Part shown: positions 5,701-12,134 of the stretch, piece by piece
Position numbering within the stretch: the stretch's first letter is position 1
Layout of the letters: every line of letters begins with the position of its first letter
NCBI GenBank assembly: GCA_937881505.1
Contig: CALGEM010000277.1
Coordinates: forward strand, 1 to 12,134
Direction: 5' to 3'
Source of the DNA: an uncultured euryarchaeote
GTDB taxonomy: Archaea; Thermoplasmatota; Poseidoniia; Poseidoniales; Poseidoniaceae
Length of the DNA: 12,134 nt
Program-made: the position numbers and the translations under genes
Notes under the pieces: model-generated
Database searches by the model: none
The model's input: only the letters and a program-made list of their open reading frames with translations
Told to the model about the DNA's origin: nothing

Positions 5701-7662
5701 GTTGGCTTCGTCGACGTTGAATTGGCGAATGGCCTCGACGGCCCGGCGCATGACGGAAACTTCCGCTTGACGGAATCGGTAGATGCTCTGTTTCATATCG
5801 CCGACAATGCACACGGTTGGGTCCCATGCACCGAGGGGTCTTGATGGGTCATCTGGGTGGTGGCGACGGCGCCCCCAAAGTCGAGCGAGAAGGCGGTAAT
5901 GTGAGGGGTTCGTGTCTTGGTACTCATCGATGATGAAGGCTCGGTATTGACGGCGGAGCTCGCCCAGAATGGAGAATCGCCGGTGGAGGTCTTCCTGCAA
6001 AGCCGGTCGGTCGTTCAGCAAGGTCAGTGCACGCGAAATATGGGCGTCACTCCAGGGTTCATCGCCCAGCGCGTCGAGCGCATCAATGACCTCGGGTGGG
6101 TATCGATGACGACAAATGTCCGGACAGCGAGCCAGCAAAAGGTCGGCTGCAAAGCGTTGCATGTCATCGAAATCGTGCATGTTATCGAGGGATTTTCGCC
6201 GGGCGAGAATTTGACTGCAGGCCGTGTGAATCACCAGAAGGTCGCTCAGCACCTGAGTCTGGAGGGTGGCCGAGACGTACATGCCTCGTTCGCTTGGCTC
6301 AGCGGGCAGCGGGTCGTCCAGTGGGTCCAATCGTAGGGCGCTCTCAAGGGGCATGCCATCGAAGCCGTCACCGGGGTTGAGCAGGAAGGCTGAGCGGGCC
6401 AAGAGGCGAATCAGTTTCCCGTCGGCTGAATTCAACAAGCGCCTCAGTTCCGAAATGTGGTCGAGCGCCCCGGCGTAAAGCGCTGCTTTCTCGTCCTTTC
6501 CAATGCCTTTGGCGCGTGATTTTGACAACAATCCGGAGGGCCATCCATCACCGCTCGGCAGCAAATCCCTCGGGAAGAACGTGCATGCCGGTTTGACCAA
6601 ACTCGAAGCGGTGGCGATACCGAGCAAGGCCTTCCAAAACCATGCCAATTGTTCGCCAGGTTGGGCCGGTAGAGCGTTGGTGGTAAGTCGTGTGAGGTGG
6701 TTGAAACGGGTGAGGGTTGTCTCCGCCTCCGCGGGTTCAACGCACTGCGTTCGGTACATCAGGAAATGTTGCACCCAAGCGTTCAGGTGCTGATGGAATT
6801 GGACTATGAATTCAGACAGCAAGCCTTCAACAGGTTCAGCGATGGTGTTGAGCAAGACATCAATCGGAGCCGGGCCTCGGCCGTTCCAGTCCAATCCCAT
6901 GGCTTCGGCTCGCTGAATCATCGACCGATGGGATTGTTCAACGAAGAGTGAGCGGTCAAGGAGACCACCCAGCACAACCTCGGCTTGGTCCTGCCCACCC
7001 AAGCGAGCCACCAATCGGTTTCGAGCATCGAGGAAGGCTTGGTGATGATTGAGCACCCCCGCCTCTCGAGCGTCTTCCACCGAGCGAATACGCCACACAG
7101 CGTGGAGTGTATCTTGAACCATCAACGGTTTTCGTTCCTCGGAGACCTGTTGGTTGGAAGGGTAGAGGGCGACGAGGTCGATATAGGGCTGAACCAACTG
7201 ACTCAGGAAGGCGTCAATGGTGGAAATAGGCGCTTCATCAAGGCCGGAAAGCAACATTTCAACGTCGCCTTCGTTTCGCAGGCGAGGGTCAAACACGCCG
7301 TCGACATCGTCCTCGTCTGGTGGAAGAGCACGTGAAAGCGAAAGCCGATGGCGAATGCGACCTTTGAGTTCAGCAGCCGATTTCCGCGTGAAGGTGATGG
7401 CGACGGTTTCCGAGGGAAGAAGGCCGGGCCACGCCTCCATTGAGGTCCGCTCGCGTTTCGGTGCTCGCAGCGAACCGTGGCCTGAAAGCGGTGTGCGCGG
7501 ACCGCAAGGTGTCACATGGGTCGCACGTTGCTCGGAAGCGATGAGGTGCTGAACATAACGTTCGGCCATGACCGTGGTTTTGCCGGTGCCTGCACCCGCA
7601 TCCAAAGCGATGTGGCGGTCGAGGTCCAAACCCAGGCGTTGGCTGTTGTTGAATTCAATCAT
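2722..7662 (-). CDS. addA: AddA/RecB-like ATP-dependent helicase-nuclease, UvrD superfamily, with a C-terminal Fe-S PD-(D/E)XK nuclease
   Basis: At 1646 residues it is longer than typical bacterial AddA (about 1200). All superfamily 1A helicase motifs are present: Walker A DAGAGTGKTT (21-30, Lys28), Ia AITFTRKSAAELK (88-100), ISTIDAF (146-152), motif II IIDEYQDT (577-584), III VGDMKQSIYRFRQA (620-633), IV TSNHRT (726-731), V TIHGSKG (1047-1053) and VI FYVALTRVKDRL (1124-1135). The nuclease domain follows: His1332, Asp1470 (NGRAD), Asp1488 and Lys1490 (VVDLKTRG), and Gln1536/Tyr1540 (QLALY). Cys1289, Cys1616, Cys1619 and Cys1629 have the layout of an Fe-S-stabilised nuclease. Together these predict a motor that unwinds and cuts DNA from double-strand ends with the AddB partner. 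Non-family insertions lie at about 44-83 and 650-720. The start ATG overlaps the addB stop by one base (TGATG) with a full Shine-Dalgarno upstream. RecB or a stand-alone RecB-like helicase is the alternative name; the partner argues for AddA. Confidence 0.88.
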   Translation of the reverse strand: MIEFNNSQRLGLDLDRHIALDAGAGTGKTTVMAERYVQHLIASEQRATHVTPCGPRTPLSGHGSLRAPKRERTSMEAWPGLLPSETVAITFTRKSAAELKGRIRHRLSLSRALPPDEDDVDGVFDPRLRNEGDVEMLLSGLDEAPISTIDAFLSQLVQPYIDLVALYPSNQQVSEERKPLMVQDTLHAVWRIRSVEDAREAGVLNHHQAFLDARNRLVARLGGQDQAEVVLGGLLDRSLFVEQSHRSMIQRAEAMGLDWNGRGPAPIDVLLNTIAEPVEGLLSEFIVQFHQHLNAWVQHFLMYRTQCVEPAEAETTLTRFNHLTRLTTNALPAQPGEQLAWFWKALLGIATASSLVKPACTFFPRDLLPSGDGWPSGLLSKSRAKGIGKDEKAALYAGALDHISELRRLLNSADGKLIRLLARSAFLLNPGDGFDGMPLESALRLDPLDDPLPAEPSERGMYVSATLQTQVLSDLLVIHTACSQILARRKSLDNMHDFDDMQRFAADLLLARCPDICRHRYPPEVIDALDALGDEPWSDAHISRALTLLNDRPALQEDLHRRFSILGELRRQYRAFIIDEYQDTNPSHYRLLARLWGRRRHHPDDPSRPLGAWDPTVCIVGDMKQSIYRFRQAEVSVMRRAVEAIRQFNVDEANEPRLNHLREPGCGRDPRPVGGGGETGSFSNEHTGEVSAPHTFVSFADEDQDDQPAITGQRLLRRTEGHVDLTSNHRTRHNLMETMNDIFDEVFDPRYHDLPGDWHAEAQRLRPARNTTASGGLEWLLPVPGAIGEVPRDLDVAVNTFQDPSASVVHLEHELLADRLHSLLHQTPTRVWDSQTLQWVEVVEEEGPPVRPQDIMILINSRKHLPDLVERLRARNIPVMADRQGLLLMQPVVQPLMAVLALMARPASRRAGVELARSPVVGMTEQQVHEAMVSLEEGGEVLAHLLEHAPTERVAALLFRLRQLIQWGAVYDAFDLLLDESDLLVAYPEDAQRQFAEAWLTIVHSIGNDSGHDAAAMYRRMMAVRELGNQGPQAITHPTASAVQIMTIHGSKGLQAPVVVVTGLFSAGKADASMSVQDNILVTPQVLAGRIQPWRAKDRPHDGLWAFTAEMNKAQDKAELRRKFYVALTRVKDRLILTGSPGNKSTFDQASGLLSVRFAPDPRTMGRMLVEGLRRASWRTDTAAPWLSQDEADQGALPLFNPLKTETPLNPVQMLTAMPLGENGLPGLRLYHHPDCFVTTTTQSAQARAKAMALHLEGLSSVESPPASPLLLEENIKGAAHHLDATFSCERKYWLEHVKGWPTEPFRLPNTASEPPTPSAWPEPTTFGLMMHRVLEIGLRNPCQFGEKTPALDSSWRHESDTDLASMQTIARVMNEFGYGLEQETGTREAAWRDRLLLLSSFVDEGLLGRWVQGEALNGWRVEAVRTELPFYHREVLTTSDSGDGGVSAYAQRNGAAVHKVNMDFNGRADLVLALMDEHGQGALQVVDLKTRGCLGAFNQDDHAKGHPLQAIPASEIISVPQSDEEAEILHEHRLQLALYSMALEAVEARKPASEQRRILPPALLLGANGRMVQLSQGAFDQAKSDLRAHLDWRASVHLNPHMEEPPRLASGAVTCRQCPFYRGDLRRCGPQGEPLGFTHLMDDEP

Positions 7663-10600
7663 CAGAAGTCACCTCCTGAGTAATCGGACACCGCACAGGA
7701 ATGAGCGATTGAACAGTATTTGCAGTGAGCACCCGGTGTTGGATTCACATGGCCCTGTGCGGCGGTATCAACGGCACGCTGGGCCACGGCCAAACGCTCG
7801 GCCATCCATCGGCGGAACGGGGTGGTCGTCTCACCCGTCCGGGTCTCTGCTGGGAAGTGATTCTCGAACACACCGCTGATGTCGCCAAGCTCAAGATGCT
7901 CTGCGTACGGCAGCAGGTCGGCGTCGAGTTCGACGTGGTGTTTGGTGAATTCACCCACCTCACTCGCACCCACACCCACGACGCGGTCGTTGGGGTGAAG
8001 CAGTTCCCAGGCCCTTGCATAGAGCGCCAGTTGAAGATCTTCGAACAAGCACCGCATGTGGCGCATACCCACGTTTTCTTGCTTTGGCCCCGCCACGGTT
8101 TTGAGGTCCCGTATAACAACCAAACGTTGCGCTGGACGGGGTTGACCGTGAAGTGGGAACGGGGTGTCGTGGCTCGCATCTGAAAGAACACCGGTATCAG
8201 TCAGTGCTTCCCGTATCGTGGCCGGCAGCACCAACACATCCACTCGGTCTGCATAACCAAAGAGACGGAAGCCCGATGCCTCCTCACCGGGGTCGGTGTC
8301 GAGCAACACCGATCGTTCAGTTTCGGTGGTCGGTGACCATTCAACCGCCACCGGTGCCGCGTGCTTCAGGGAAAGGTCAGCCTCCAAAAGACGAGCAAGT
8401 CGTCCCTCTTGGGGGAGTTCAAGTTCGCCTTCTTTGTGGGCTTGCCACGCCTCGGTTGTGGCGTCGATGAGGTCTTTTGTTCGGTGAACTGAGACGGCGT
8501 TCTGTCGGCCCAACCAATGCACCTTTTCCTCCAAAAAGGCGAGAATCGTGTCCCATCCGGCTCTTCCTTTGCCCATGGGGCCTGCATGCAAGGCCTTTGG
8601 CTCACCCGATACTTCCTCGCCAAGGGGCACGCCATGTCCTTGCAACAACGCAGCCTCAGCATCGTGGACGATTTGTCCTCGCACCCTCGCGTCCACGTCT
8701 TCGCTGACCCCCCCTTCGTCGTCATCCGCACCAAGTGTTTGCCTCATCCAGGCCTGTCGCGGACATTTGAGCCAACCTTCGAGGCGACTGGGCGACCAAA
8801 CATCGCGTTCCACCGCTGTTTCAAGTTGACCAAATCGATGGTCCAAGCCCGTACCTGTGGCGGAATAAAGCGGAAGGGGGCGTGGGTCAACACTCAGGGA
8901 TACAGATTTCTCACCTCGGTACCCGAGGTGAGGGAAGACACCAGCCACTACGCTCTGAACCTTCAAGGACGCCGGGGTGGGCCGTAGGGTTACGGCGTCC
9001 ACACTGAGGAGATCTTCTCGGCGCTCCCACGCGAACGTCTCACCTTCGCCAATGCGTTTTGCGAGCGGTTGACGACGGCGTCGGTCGGCTTGAACTGCGC
9101 CTTCAAAGGCGTGAAGGACGGCTGTCGGATGGTTGAGGATTTCAAGGCCTTGGAGACCTGCCTGAAGGTCCGAACCCAATTGTTGGCGCCGGTTTCGTCC
9201 GCTGAAGCCTTGGCGAACGTGATGGGTGCCATTCTCCGTTTCAACCGATGCATAGACGACGGGCGTGAGCCAACTGCCATGGCCCTCTTCCCTCGGCACC
9301 CAAACAAAACTTCGCAAGTCCTCACCCCCTTCGTACATGGCCGGTGGGAGAAAACTTGGCGGCGCACGCATACCGTCCCAGGCCTTGCTTCGTTGCTGGT
9401 CGCTCAGCCATTCAGCGAGCGGAGCACTGGGCCCACCACCCTCTTCGGGCGAGGAATCAAACACAACGAGGTGGCGACCTGCGTTCAAAAGATGGCGAAG
9501 ATGATGGCGACCTCGGCGCACAGCACGGTCGGTTTGGAACAAGCCCAGTTCAAGGCGAGACGGTGCATCCAACCACGGGACGGTGGCCGACTTCATTGAC
9601 CAGGCATCAACATCAACGCCCACCAGGAGAATCAGGTCGGCCGTGCACCCAAGGGCGTCTTCGGGTGAAACGACGTGAAGACGATTGGTGCGGGACGATT
9701 GGTGCGTGATGTTTGCTGTGGCACCGATGTGTTCGAGCAAATCAACGAAGGCTGAGCCATCGTCATCAAAGGGCAATCCCATGGATTGGAGTTGATGTTT
9801 GATGCCGTTCATGGCTTCAATAAGTCCCTGAAGGGCCCCCACGCCTGCATCAAAAGGTGCACGACGATGAGACAGAGCGCCCACATCGACGGTGGAGACA
9901 AACCATGAGAGCCAGCCCATACCCGATGATGGAGAAGCGGGCAGAGGAAGGGTCGCGCCTGAGGTGCACCCCACGACGGTGTGCTTGAGCAGATGCCGGT
10001 CTTCAGGAGAAAGCAACGGAGCCCATGTGTGCAATAAACAGGCAAGCCACCATTGCGTTTCTTCGAGGGCACGGGCTTTCTCCTCCGGCCTTCGCTCGGC
10101 GAAGGAAGGTTCAGCGGATGAAAGCACACCGAGCCAACGAGCGATGGCGCCGGGGCCGCCAAGAACGTGGAAATTTCTTGCGATTTCCTCGAGCACAACA
10201 GCATCTGGACGGGGGCGCCAAACGCCCTCCGTGGGGTGATTGAGCCCAGGAAAGGCATCGTCAAGCAGAGGAATCGTTGCTGAAAAGAAAACGCTGCGAA
10301 GCGAAGAAAGGGACCACGAGCTCATGCCTTGCGCCAAGGAGGCAGCACGCACCACTGCGTGGTGCAGGGGTTGTTGGTTCATGGCCGAGGAACCTGGGTG
10401 CCACGTCATGCCGATGCTGGAAAGGGCAGTGGACCATTCGAGGGAACGGTCCCGGGCTGAGGCGTCAACCACCAAAACCTCGCCGTCGTGTTCTGCTTTG
10501 TAGGCCTGAATGAGGGTCAGTGCTGCGTCCATGGCCTGGGAACGTTCGTCAAGGGTCAAACGGGTGATTTCGGTCGTGTGCCGCAGTCCAACATCGGTTT

Positions 10601-11399
10601 GCCATTCATCTCCTTCTGGTGTCCACGGTTCATGAGGTGGAATCCAATCTGGCAGCGTTTCAGCCGTGCACGGCGGTTCATCCACGAGGTATGCGCCGTG
10701 AAATCCTAATCGGAACGAGCCCGGGTTGAGCAGTTGGTGAACGGGACAAAACTGGGCGATGGCCAGAAGCAGGTCCTGCTCAATTTCGGTGAAGTCGGGC
10801 GCCATGTCAAGCACCACCATCCCAGCGATGTCGCTGAGGTGAAACGGAGGTTCGGGGGCCTGCCTCAGGGCTTCAAGCACATGCATCGTGATGAGCACAG
10901 GAAGGGTTCCACCGGCCGCTTTCTCAACCTCTAAACAGAGGTCGTGGAACACCGCTGCCCCCGGGTCACCTTCCCATTTGAACGGGTTGCGCAACTGCAT
11001 GAGTTCACCGTGCAAGCGCTGGAGGCGGCGTGTTTTGGTCAGCGTCCACGCACCCACTCCCGGAGTGTAAAGGAAGGGTAAGGCCGTCGCTTCGGCGGCC
11101 TCAACGCATCGCCCGTGCAGCGCCATGAAGGTGCTGGCTTCATCGTCGAGGAGCACAGGCAGACGGAGGTCAACATGGAGGAGACGGATGAGGCTGTTGA
11201 GGGTCAAGTGGTATTGAGGGGCCACGGAAACACCGGCTTGGTGAAGGCGTTCGAGGGTGCGTTGTCGGTGGAGTTCAGTGGGATGAAGGATCATCATCGG
11301 TGCGTGTTGAGACGGTTCACACAACGCCTGGAACAGCCACGGAGGAAGGCCTTCCCCCGATGGGACGTATTCTGAGGTCACTGCGATGGTTGAATCCAT
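7662..11399 (-). CDS. addB: AddB-like subunit: inactive helicase fold plus Fe-S PD-(D/E)XK nuclease
   Basis: 1245 residues, close to the usual AddB length. The N-terminus, where helicases carry Walker A, reads MMILHPTELHRQRTLERL (35-52) with no GxGKT, as expected for a structural rather than ATP-hydrolysing motor. A motif V-like block, VVSPEDALGCTADLILLVGVD (576-596), supports the AddB/RecC fold. The C-terminal nuclease is complete: Cys879 (LKCPRQAW), His912 (RGQIVHD), Asp1051 (FGYADRVD), Asp1098 and Lys1100 (IRDLKT), Gln1123/Tyr1127 (QLALY), and the closing CKYCSIAHSC with Cys1226, Cys1229 and Cys1235. These four cysteines match the Fe-S cluster ligands known in AddB and Cas4. It is first in a two-gene operon, overlapping addA by 1 bp, so the subunits should be made in step. 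The ATG at 11397-11399 lacks a Shine-Dalgarno motif; GTG at codon 7 is possible. In bacterial AddB the inactive motor scans for Chi-like sequences; whether that holds here is unknown. Confidence 0.82.
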   Translation of the reverse strand: MDSTIAVTSEYVPSGEGLPPWLFQALCEPSQHAPMMILHPTELHRQRTLERLHQAGVSVAPQYHLTLNSLIRLLHVDLRLPVLLDDEASTFMALHGRCVEAAEATALPFLYTPGVGAWTLTKTRRLQRLHGELMQLRNPFKWEGDPGAAVFHDLCLEVEKAAGGTLPVLITMHVLEALRQAPEPPFHLSDIAGMVVLDMAPDFTEIEQDLLLAIAQFCPVHQLLNPGSFRLGFHGAYLVDEPPCTAETLPDWIPPHEPWTPEGDEWQTDVGLRHTTEITRLTLDERSQAMDAALTLIQAYKAEHDGEVLVVDASARDRSLEWSTALSSIGMTWHPGSSAMNQQPLHHAVVRAASLAQGMSSWSLSSLRSVFFSATIPLLDDAFPGLNHPTEGVWRPRPDAVVLEEIARNFHVLGGPGAIARWLGVLSSAEPSFAERRPEEKARALEETQWWLACLLHTWAPLLSPEDRHLLKHTVVGCTSGATLPLPASPSSGMGWLSWFVSTVDVGALSHRRAPFDAGVGALQGLIEAMNGIKHQLQSMGLPFDDDGSAFVDLLEHIGATANITHQSSRTNRLHVVSPEDALGCTADLILLVGVDVDAWSMKSATVPWLDAPSRLELGLFQTDRAVRRGRHHLRHLLNAGRHLVVFDSSPEEGGGPSAPLAEWLSDQQRSKAWDGMRAPPSFLPPAMYEGGEDLRSFVWVPREEGHGSWLTPVVYASVETENGTHHVRQGFSGRNRRQQLGSDLQAGLQGLEILNHPTAVLHAFEGAVQADRRRRQPLAKRIGEGETFAWERREDLLSVDAVTLRPTPASLKVQSVVAGVFPHLGYRGEKSVSLSVDPRPLPLYSATGTGLDHRFGQLETAVERDVWSPSRLEGWLKCPRQAWMRQTLGADDDEGGVSEDVDARVRGQIVHDAEAALLQGHGVPLGEEVSGEPKALHAGPMGKGRAGWDTILAFLEEKVHWLGRQNAVSVHRTKDLIDATTEAWQAHKEGELELPQEGRLARLLEADLSLKHAAPVAVEWSPTTETERSVLLDTDPGEEASGFRLFGYADRVDVLVLPATIREALTDTGVLSDASHDTPFPLHGQPRPAQRLVVIRDLKTVAGPKQENVGMRHMRCLFEDLQLALYARAWELLHPNDRVVGVGASEVGEFTKHHVELDADLLPYAEHLELGDISGVFENHFPAETRTGETTTPFRRWMAERLAVAQRAVDTAAQGHVNPTPGAHCKYCSIAHSCAVSDYSGGDF
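7669..7677 (-). promoter_or_regulatory. Full-length Shine-Dalgarno for addA inside the end of addB
   Basis: On the minus strand AGGAGGTGA ends 6 nt before the addA ATG (7662-7660) and lies within the last codons of addB (…Ser-Gly-Gly-Asp-Phe-stop). With the TGATG stop/start overlap this indicates translational coupling. It is the strongest ribosome binding site in the window, while addB itself has none. Confidence 0.85.
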
Positions 11400-11409
11400 G
11401 AAAACCAGC

Positions 11410-11425
11410 CTGTCTCAGAGAACAG
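11410..11425. promoter_or_regulatory. Imperfect palindrome just upstream of addB
   Basis: CTGTCTCAGAGAACAG is symmetric apart from one unpaired base (CTGT·CTC / GAG·ACAG around a single central base, read with a one-base bulge). It begins 11 bp from the addB start codon, downstream of the weak TATA-like stretch. That is where a repressor site or a 5'-leader hairpin would be. Unproven. Confidence 0.25.
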
Positions 11426-11589
11426 ACCCGAGCCTATTTCAAGATGCGGTGCAAGGAATCTGGTTCAACTGGCTGGAAATGGCGTGGGGTTCAAATAGGG
11501 TGGTTCCGATGATTCATTCCTCCTTTGCGGGGCGGCCAGTGTGGTCGCTTTATGTGGGTTGCATTCGCCGGAGTCGGGGGGGTTTTACC

Positions 11590-11603
11590 AATAAGTTTAT
11601 ATA
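11590..11603 (+). promoter_or_regulatory. Archaeal promoter: purine-rich BRE plus TATA box
   Basis: AATAAG (11590-11595) followed by TTTATATA (11596-11603) is a close match to the archaeal BRE/TATA consensus. It would place a transcription start near 11622-11630. That is about 130 nt before the tfb start codon, a long leader for an archaeal mRNA, and just before a small ORF. Confidence 0.6.
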
Positions 11604-11650
11604 GGTAATGCGACATATCATGAATTGTTCTTAGATTAGCCCGATGAACA

Positions 11651-11743
11651 ATGATGCGTGAAATTGACCGGATTGAGTATAACATGATGCTTGATAGTGG
11701 GAAATTAAATCGTAGCATTAATATAGGGTGGAGTCTAAGATAA
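11651..11743 (+). CDS. Possible 30-codon small ORF in the tfb leader
   Basis: ATGATGCGT… reads 30 codons to TAA at 11741-11743 (begins MMREIDRIEYNMML, then a Lys/Arg-containing tail), lying between the strong TATA box and tfb. It has no clear Shine-Dalgarno and uses rare-looking AT-rich codons compared with the neighbouring genes. I do not recognise it. It could be a leader peptide of tfb, an independent microprotein, or a chance ORF in AT-rich promoter DNA; chance is the most likely. Confidence 0.2.
   Translation: MMREIDRIEYNMMLDSGKLNRSINIGWSLR
11718..11725 (+). promoter_or_regulatory. Second TATA-like box, proximal to tfb
   Basis: TTAATATA lies 34-41 bp before the tfb ATG. A start site about 25-28 bp downstream would fall near 11745 and give a leader of only about 10-15 nt, the usual archaeal arrangement. 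It may be the main tfb promoter, with the upstream box as an alternative. Confidence 0.45.
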
Positions 11744-11747
11744 GATG

Positions 11748-11752
11748 GAGGC
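11748..11752 (+). promoter_or_regulatory. Shine-Dalgarno of tfb
   Basis: GGAGG with a 7-nt spacer (CAAAAAT) before the ATG at 11759-11761 fixes the tfb start. The same stretch contains an overlapping 5-codon ORF beginning at 11745 (ATG GAG GCA AAA ATA TGA), probably incidental. Confidence 0.75.
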
Positions 11753-11758
11753 AAAAAT

Positions 11759-12134
11759 ATGAAAGAAAAATGTGATGAATGTTGTGGAAAACTTGAGATT
11801 GACACCGCCCGCGCTGAAGCCGTGTGCCAAAACTGTGGCGTGGTCTATGAGAACGTGCTGACCGATGCTGATACCAACAGCGGCAGCTCTCTGGGTGAGA
11901 ATCGCCACAATGAGGCCGTGAACCATGGCGCTGAAGTTGCAGGTGCAAAACACGGTGGCAGGATGAATGCCTGGGGCGAGCAATTTGACGCCCACGGTAA
12001 CCGATTGGACAAAGCTACCATTCGCAAGTACCGCGACTTGGCACGAAAGGACCGCGCCACTCAGCGCGACACCGACCCCATTTACGCCTCCTTGATGGCC
12101 ACCATCCAGGAGATGTTCGGGACCAACATGGCTC
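11759..12134 (+). CDS. tfb: Transcription initiation factor B (TFB, archaeal TFIIB homologue), N-terminal part; runs off the right edge
   Basis: The first 125 codons are present. Residues 5-26 form a TFIIB-type zinc ribbon, Cys5-x2-Cys8-x14-Cys23-x2-Cys26, followed by GVVYENVL, the usual GxVxE turn. The linker FDAHGNRLDKATIRKYRDLARKDR (about 80-103) aligns by eye with the TFB pattern D-x-x-G-x-P/R-L…R…LR…R, and IYASLMATIQEMF would start the first cyclin-like repeat. TFB bridges TBP-bound DNA and RNA polymerase and helps open the promoter. The region between ribbon and linker, which should carry the B-reader (commonly GPEWRAF-like), is instead Asn/Gly/His-rich and lacks that motif, so this may be a specialised TFB paralogue. 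It is divergent from addB and has a good Shine-Dalgarno and two TATA-like boxes upstream. The C-terminal core is outside the window. Confidence 0.8.
   Translation, partial: MKEKCDECCGKLEIDTARAEAVCQNCGVVYENVLTDADTNSGSSLGENRHNEAVNHGAEVAGAKHGGRMNAWGEQFDAHGNRLDKATIRKYRDLARKDRATQRDTDPIYASLMATIQEMFGTNMA

Larger units (their letters stand above)
11400..11758. other. 359-bp divergent intergenic region between addB and tfb
   Basis: The addB-proximal part (to about 11580) is GC-rich with no long ORF or tRNA fold that I can support. The tfb-proximal part (about 11585-11758) is AT-rich and holds the promoter-like elements listed separately. For addB (minus strand) the only TATA-like stretch is TTGAAATA at about 11437-11444, some 40-45 bp before its ATG. 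It is weak and would give a short leader. Confidence 0.6.

Noticed and set aside
11481..11505. T-arm-like GGGGTTCAAAT suggesting a tRNA
   Set aside because: The bases after the loop (AGGGTGG) do not pair with GGGG, and no acceptor, D or anticodon arms could be fitted around it.
11491..11517. Eight-codon minus-strand ORF preceded by AAAGGAGG
   Set aside because: The Shine-Dalgarno is only about one base from the ATG, too close to work, and the ORF is too short to support.
1..12134. CRISPR arrays, insertion sequences, attachment sites or rRNA
   Set aside because: No regularly spaced long direct repeats, transposase motifs, tRNA-flanked repeats or rRNA-like sequence seen on either strand. The Cas4-like cysteine pattern belongs to the AddAB-type nucleases.

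Overview
The window looks like marine Group II-type (Poseidoniales/Thermoplasmatota-like) archaeal DNA. The evidence is a TFIIB-family transcription factor gene at the right end, archaeal TATA-like elements before it, and strong GGAGGTGA-type ribosome binding sites. Most of the window is GC-rich and tightly packed. The taxonomic call is inference; no rRNA or other marker gene is present. The left 0.7 kb looks different. By hand count it is about 44% GC (positions 301-720), against about 50% for 721-1020 and roughly 53-57% in single lines sampled further right. It also carries pieces of bacterial-looking menaquinone (futalosine pathway) genes.

Layout, left to right. (1) 1-251, minus: the N-terminal end of an amidohydrolase resembling aminodeoxyfutalosine deaminase (MqnX type), cut by the window edge. 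(2) 308-976, minus: a hybrid ORF with an archaeal-looking, Glu-rich coiled coil joined in frame to the C-terminal third of MqnC, without the radical-SAM core. (3) 977-1082: a short intergenic stretch rich in inverted repeats. (4) 1083-2045, minus: proline iminopeptidase (pip). (5) 2046-2084: a 39-bp divergent spacer with a palindrome. (6) 2085-2750, plus: a class I SAM-dependent methyltransferase. (7) 2722-7662 and 7662-11399, minus: a two-gene operon for an AddAB-like helicase-nuclease, 8.7 kb in all. addB comes first and addA is translationally coupled to it. (8) 11400-11758: a 359-bp divergent regulatory region with two TATA-like boxes and a possible 30-codon leader ORF. (9) 11759 to the end, plus: the start of a TFB gene with a divergent B-reader region.

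The centrepiece is the AddAB-like machine. One subunit has a complete UvrD-type motor and a PD-(D/E)XK nuclease. The other has a helicase fold without a Walker A and its own nuclease. Unlike the textbook Bacillus complex, both nuclease domains carry the four-cysteine pattern typical of Fe-S nucleases of the Cas4/AddB type. The expected role is processing of double-strand DNA ends for recombination or degradation of foreign DNA.

The most suspicious spot is the hybrid ORF at 308-976. A composition step, a change of apparent taxonomic origin and a domain break coincide near 715-740. That means a recent transfer/deletion fusion or a mis-joined contig. I saw no CRISPR array, IS element, tRNA or rRNA.
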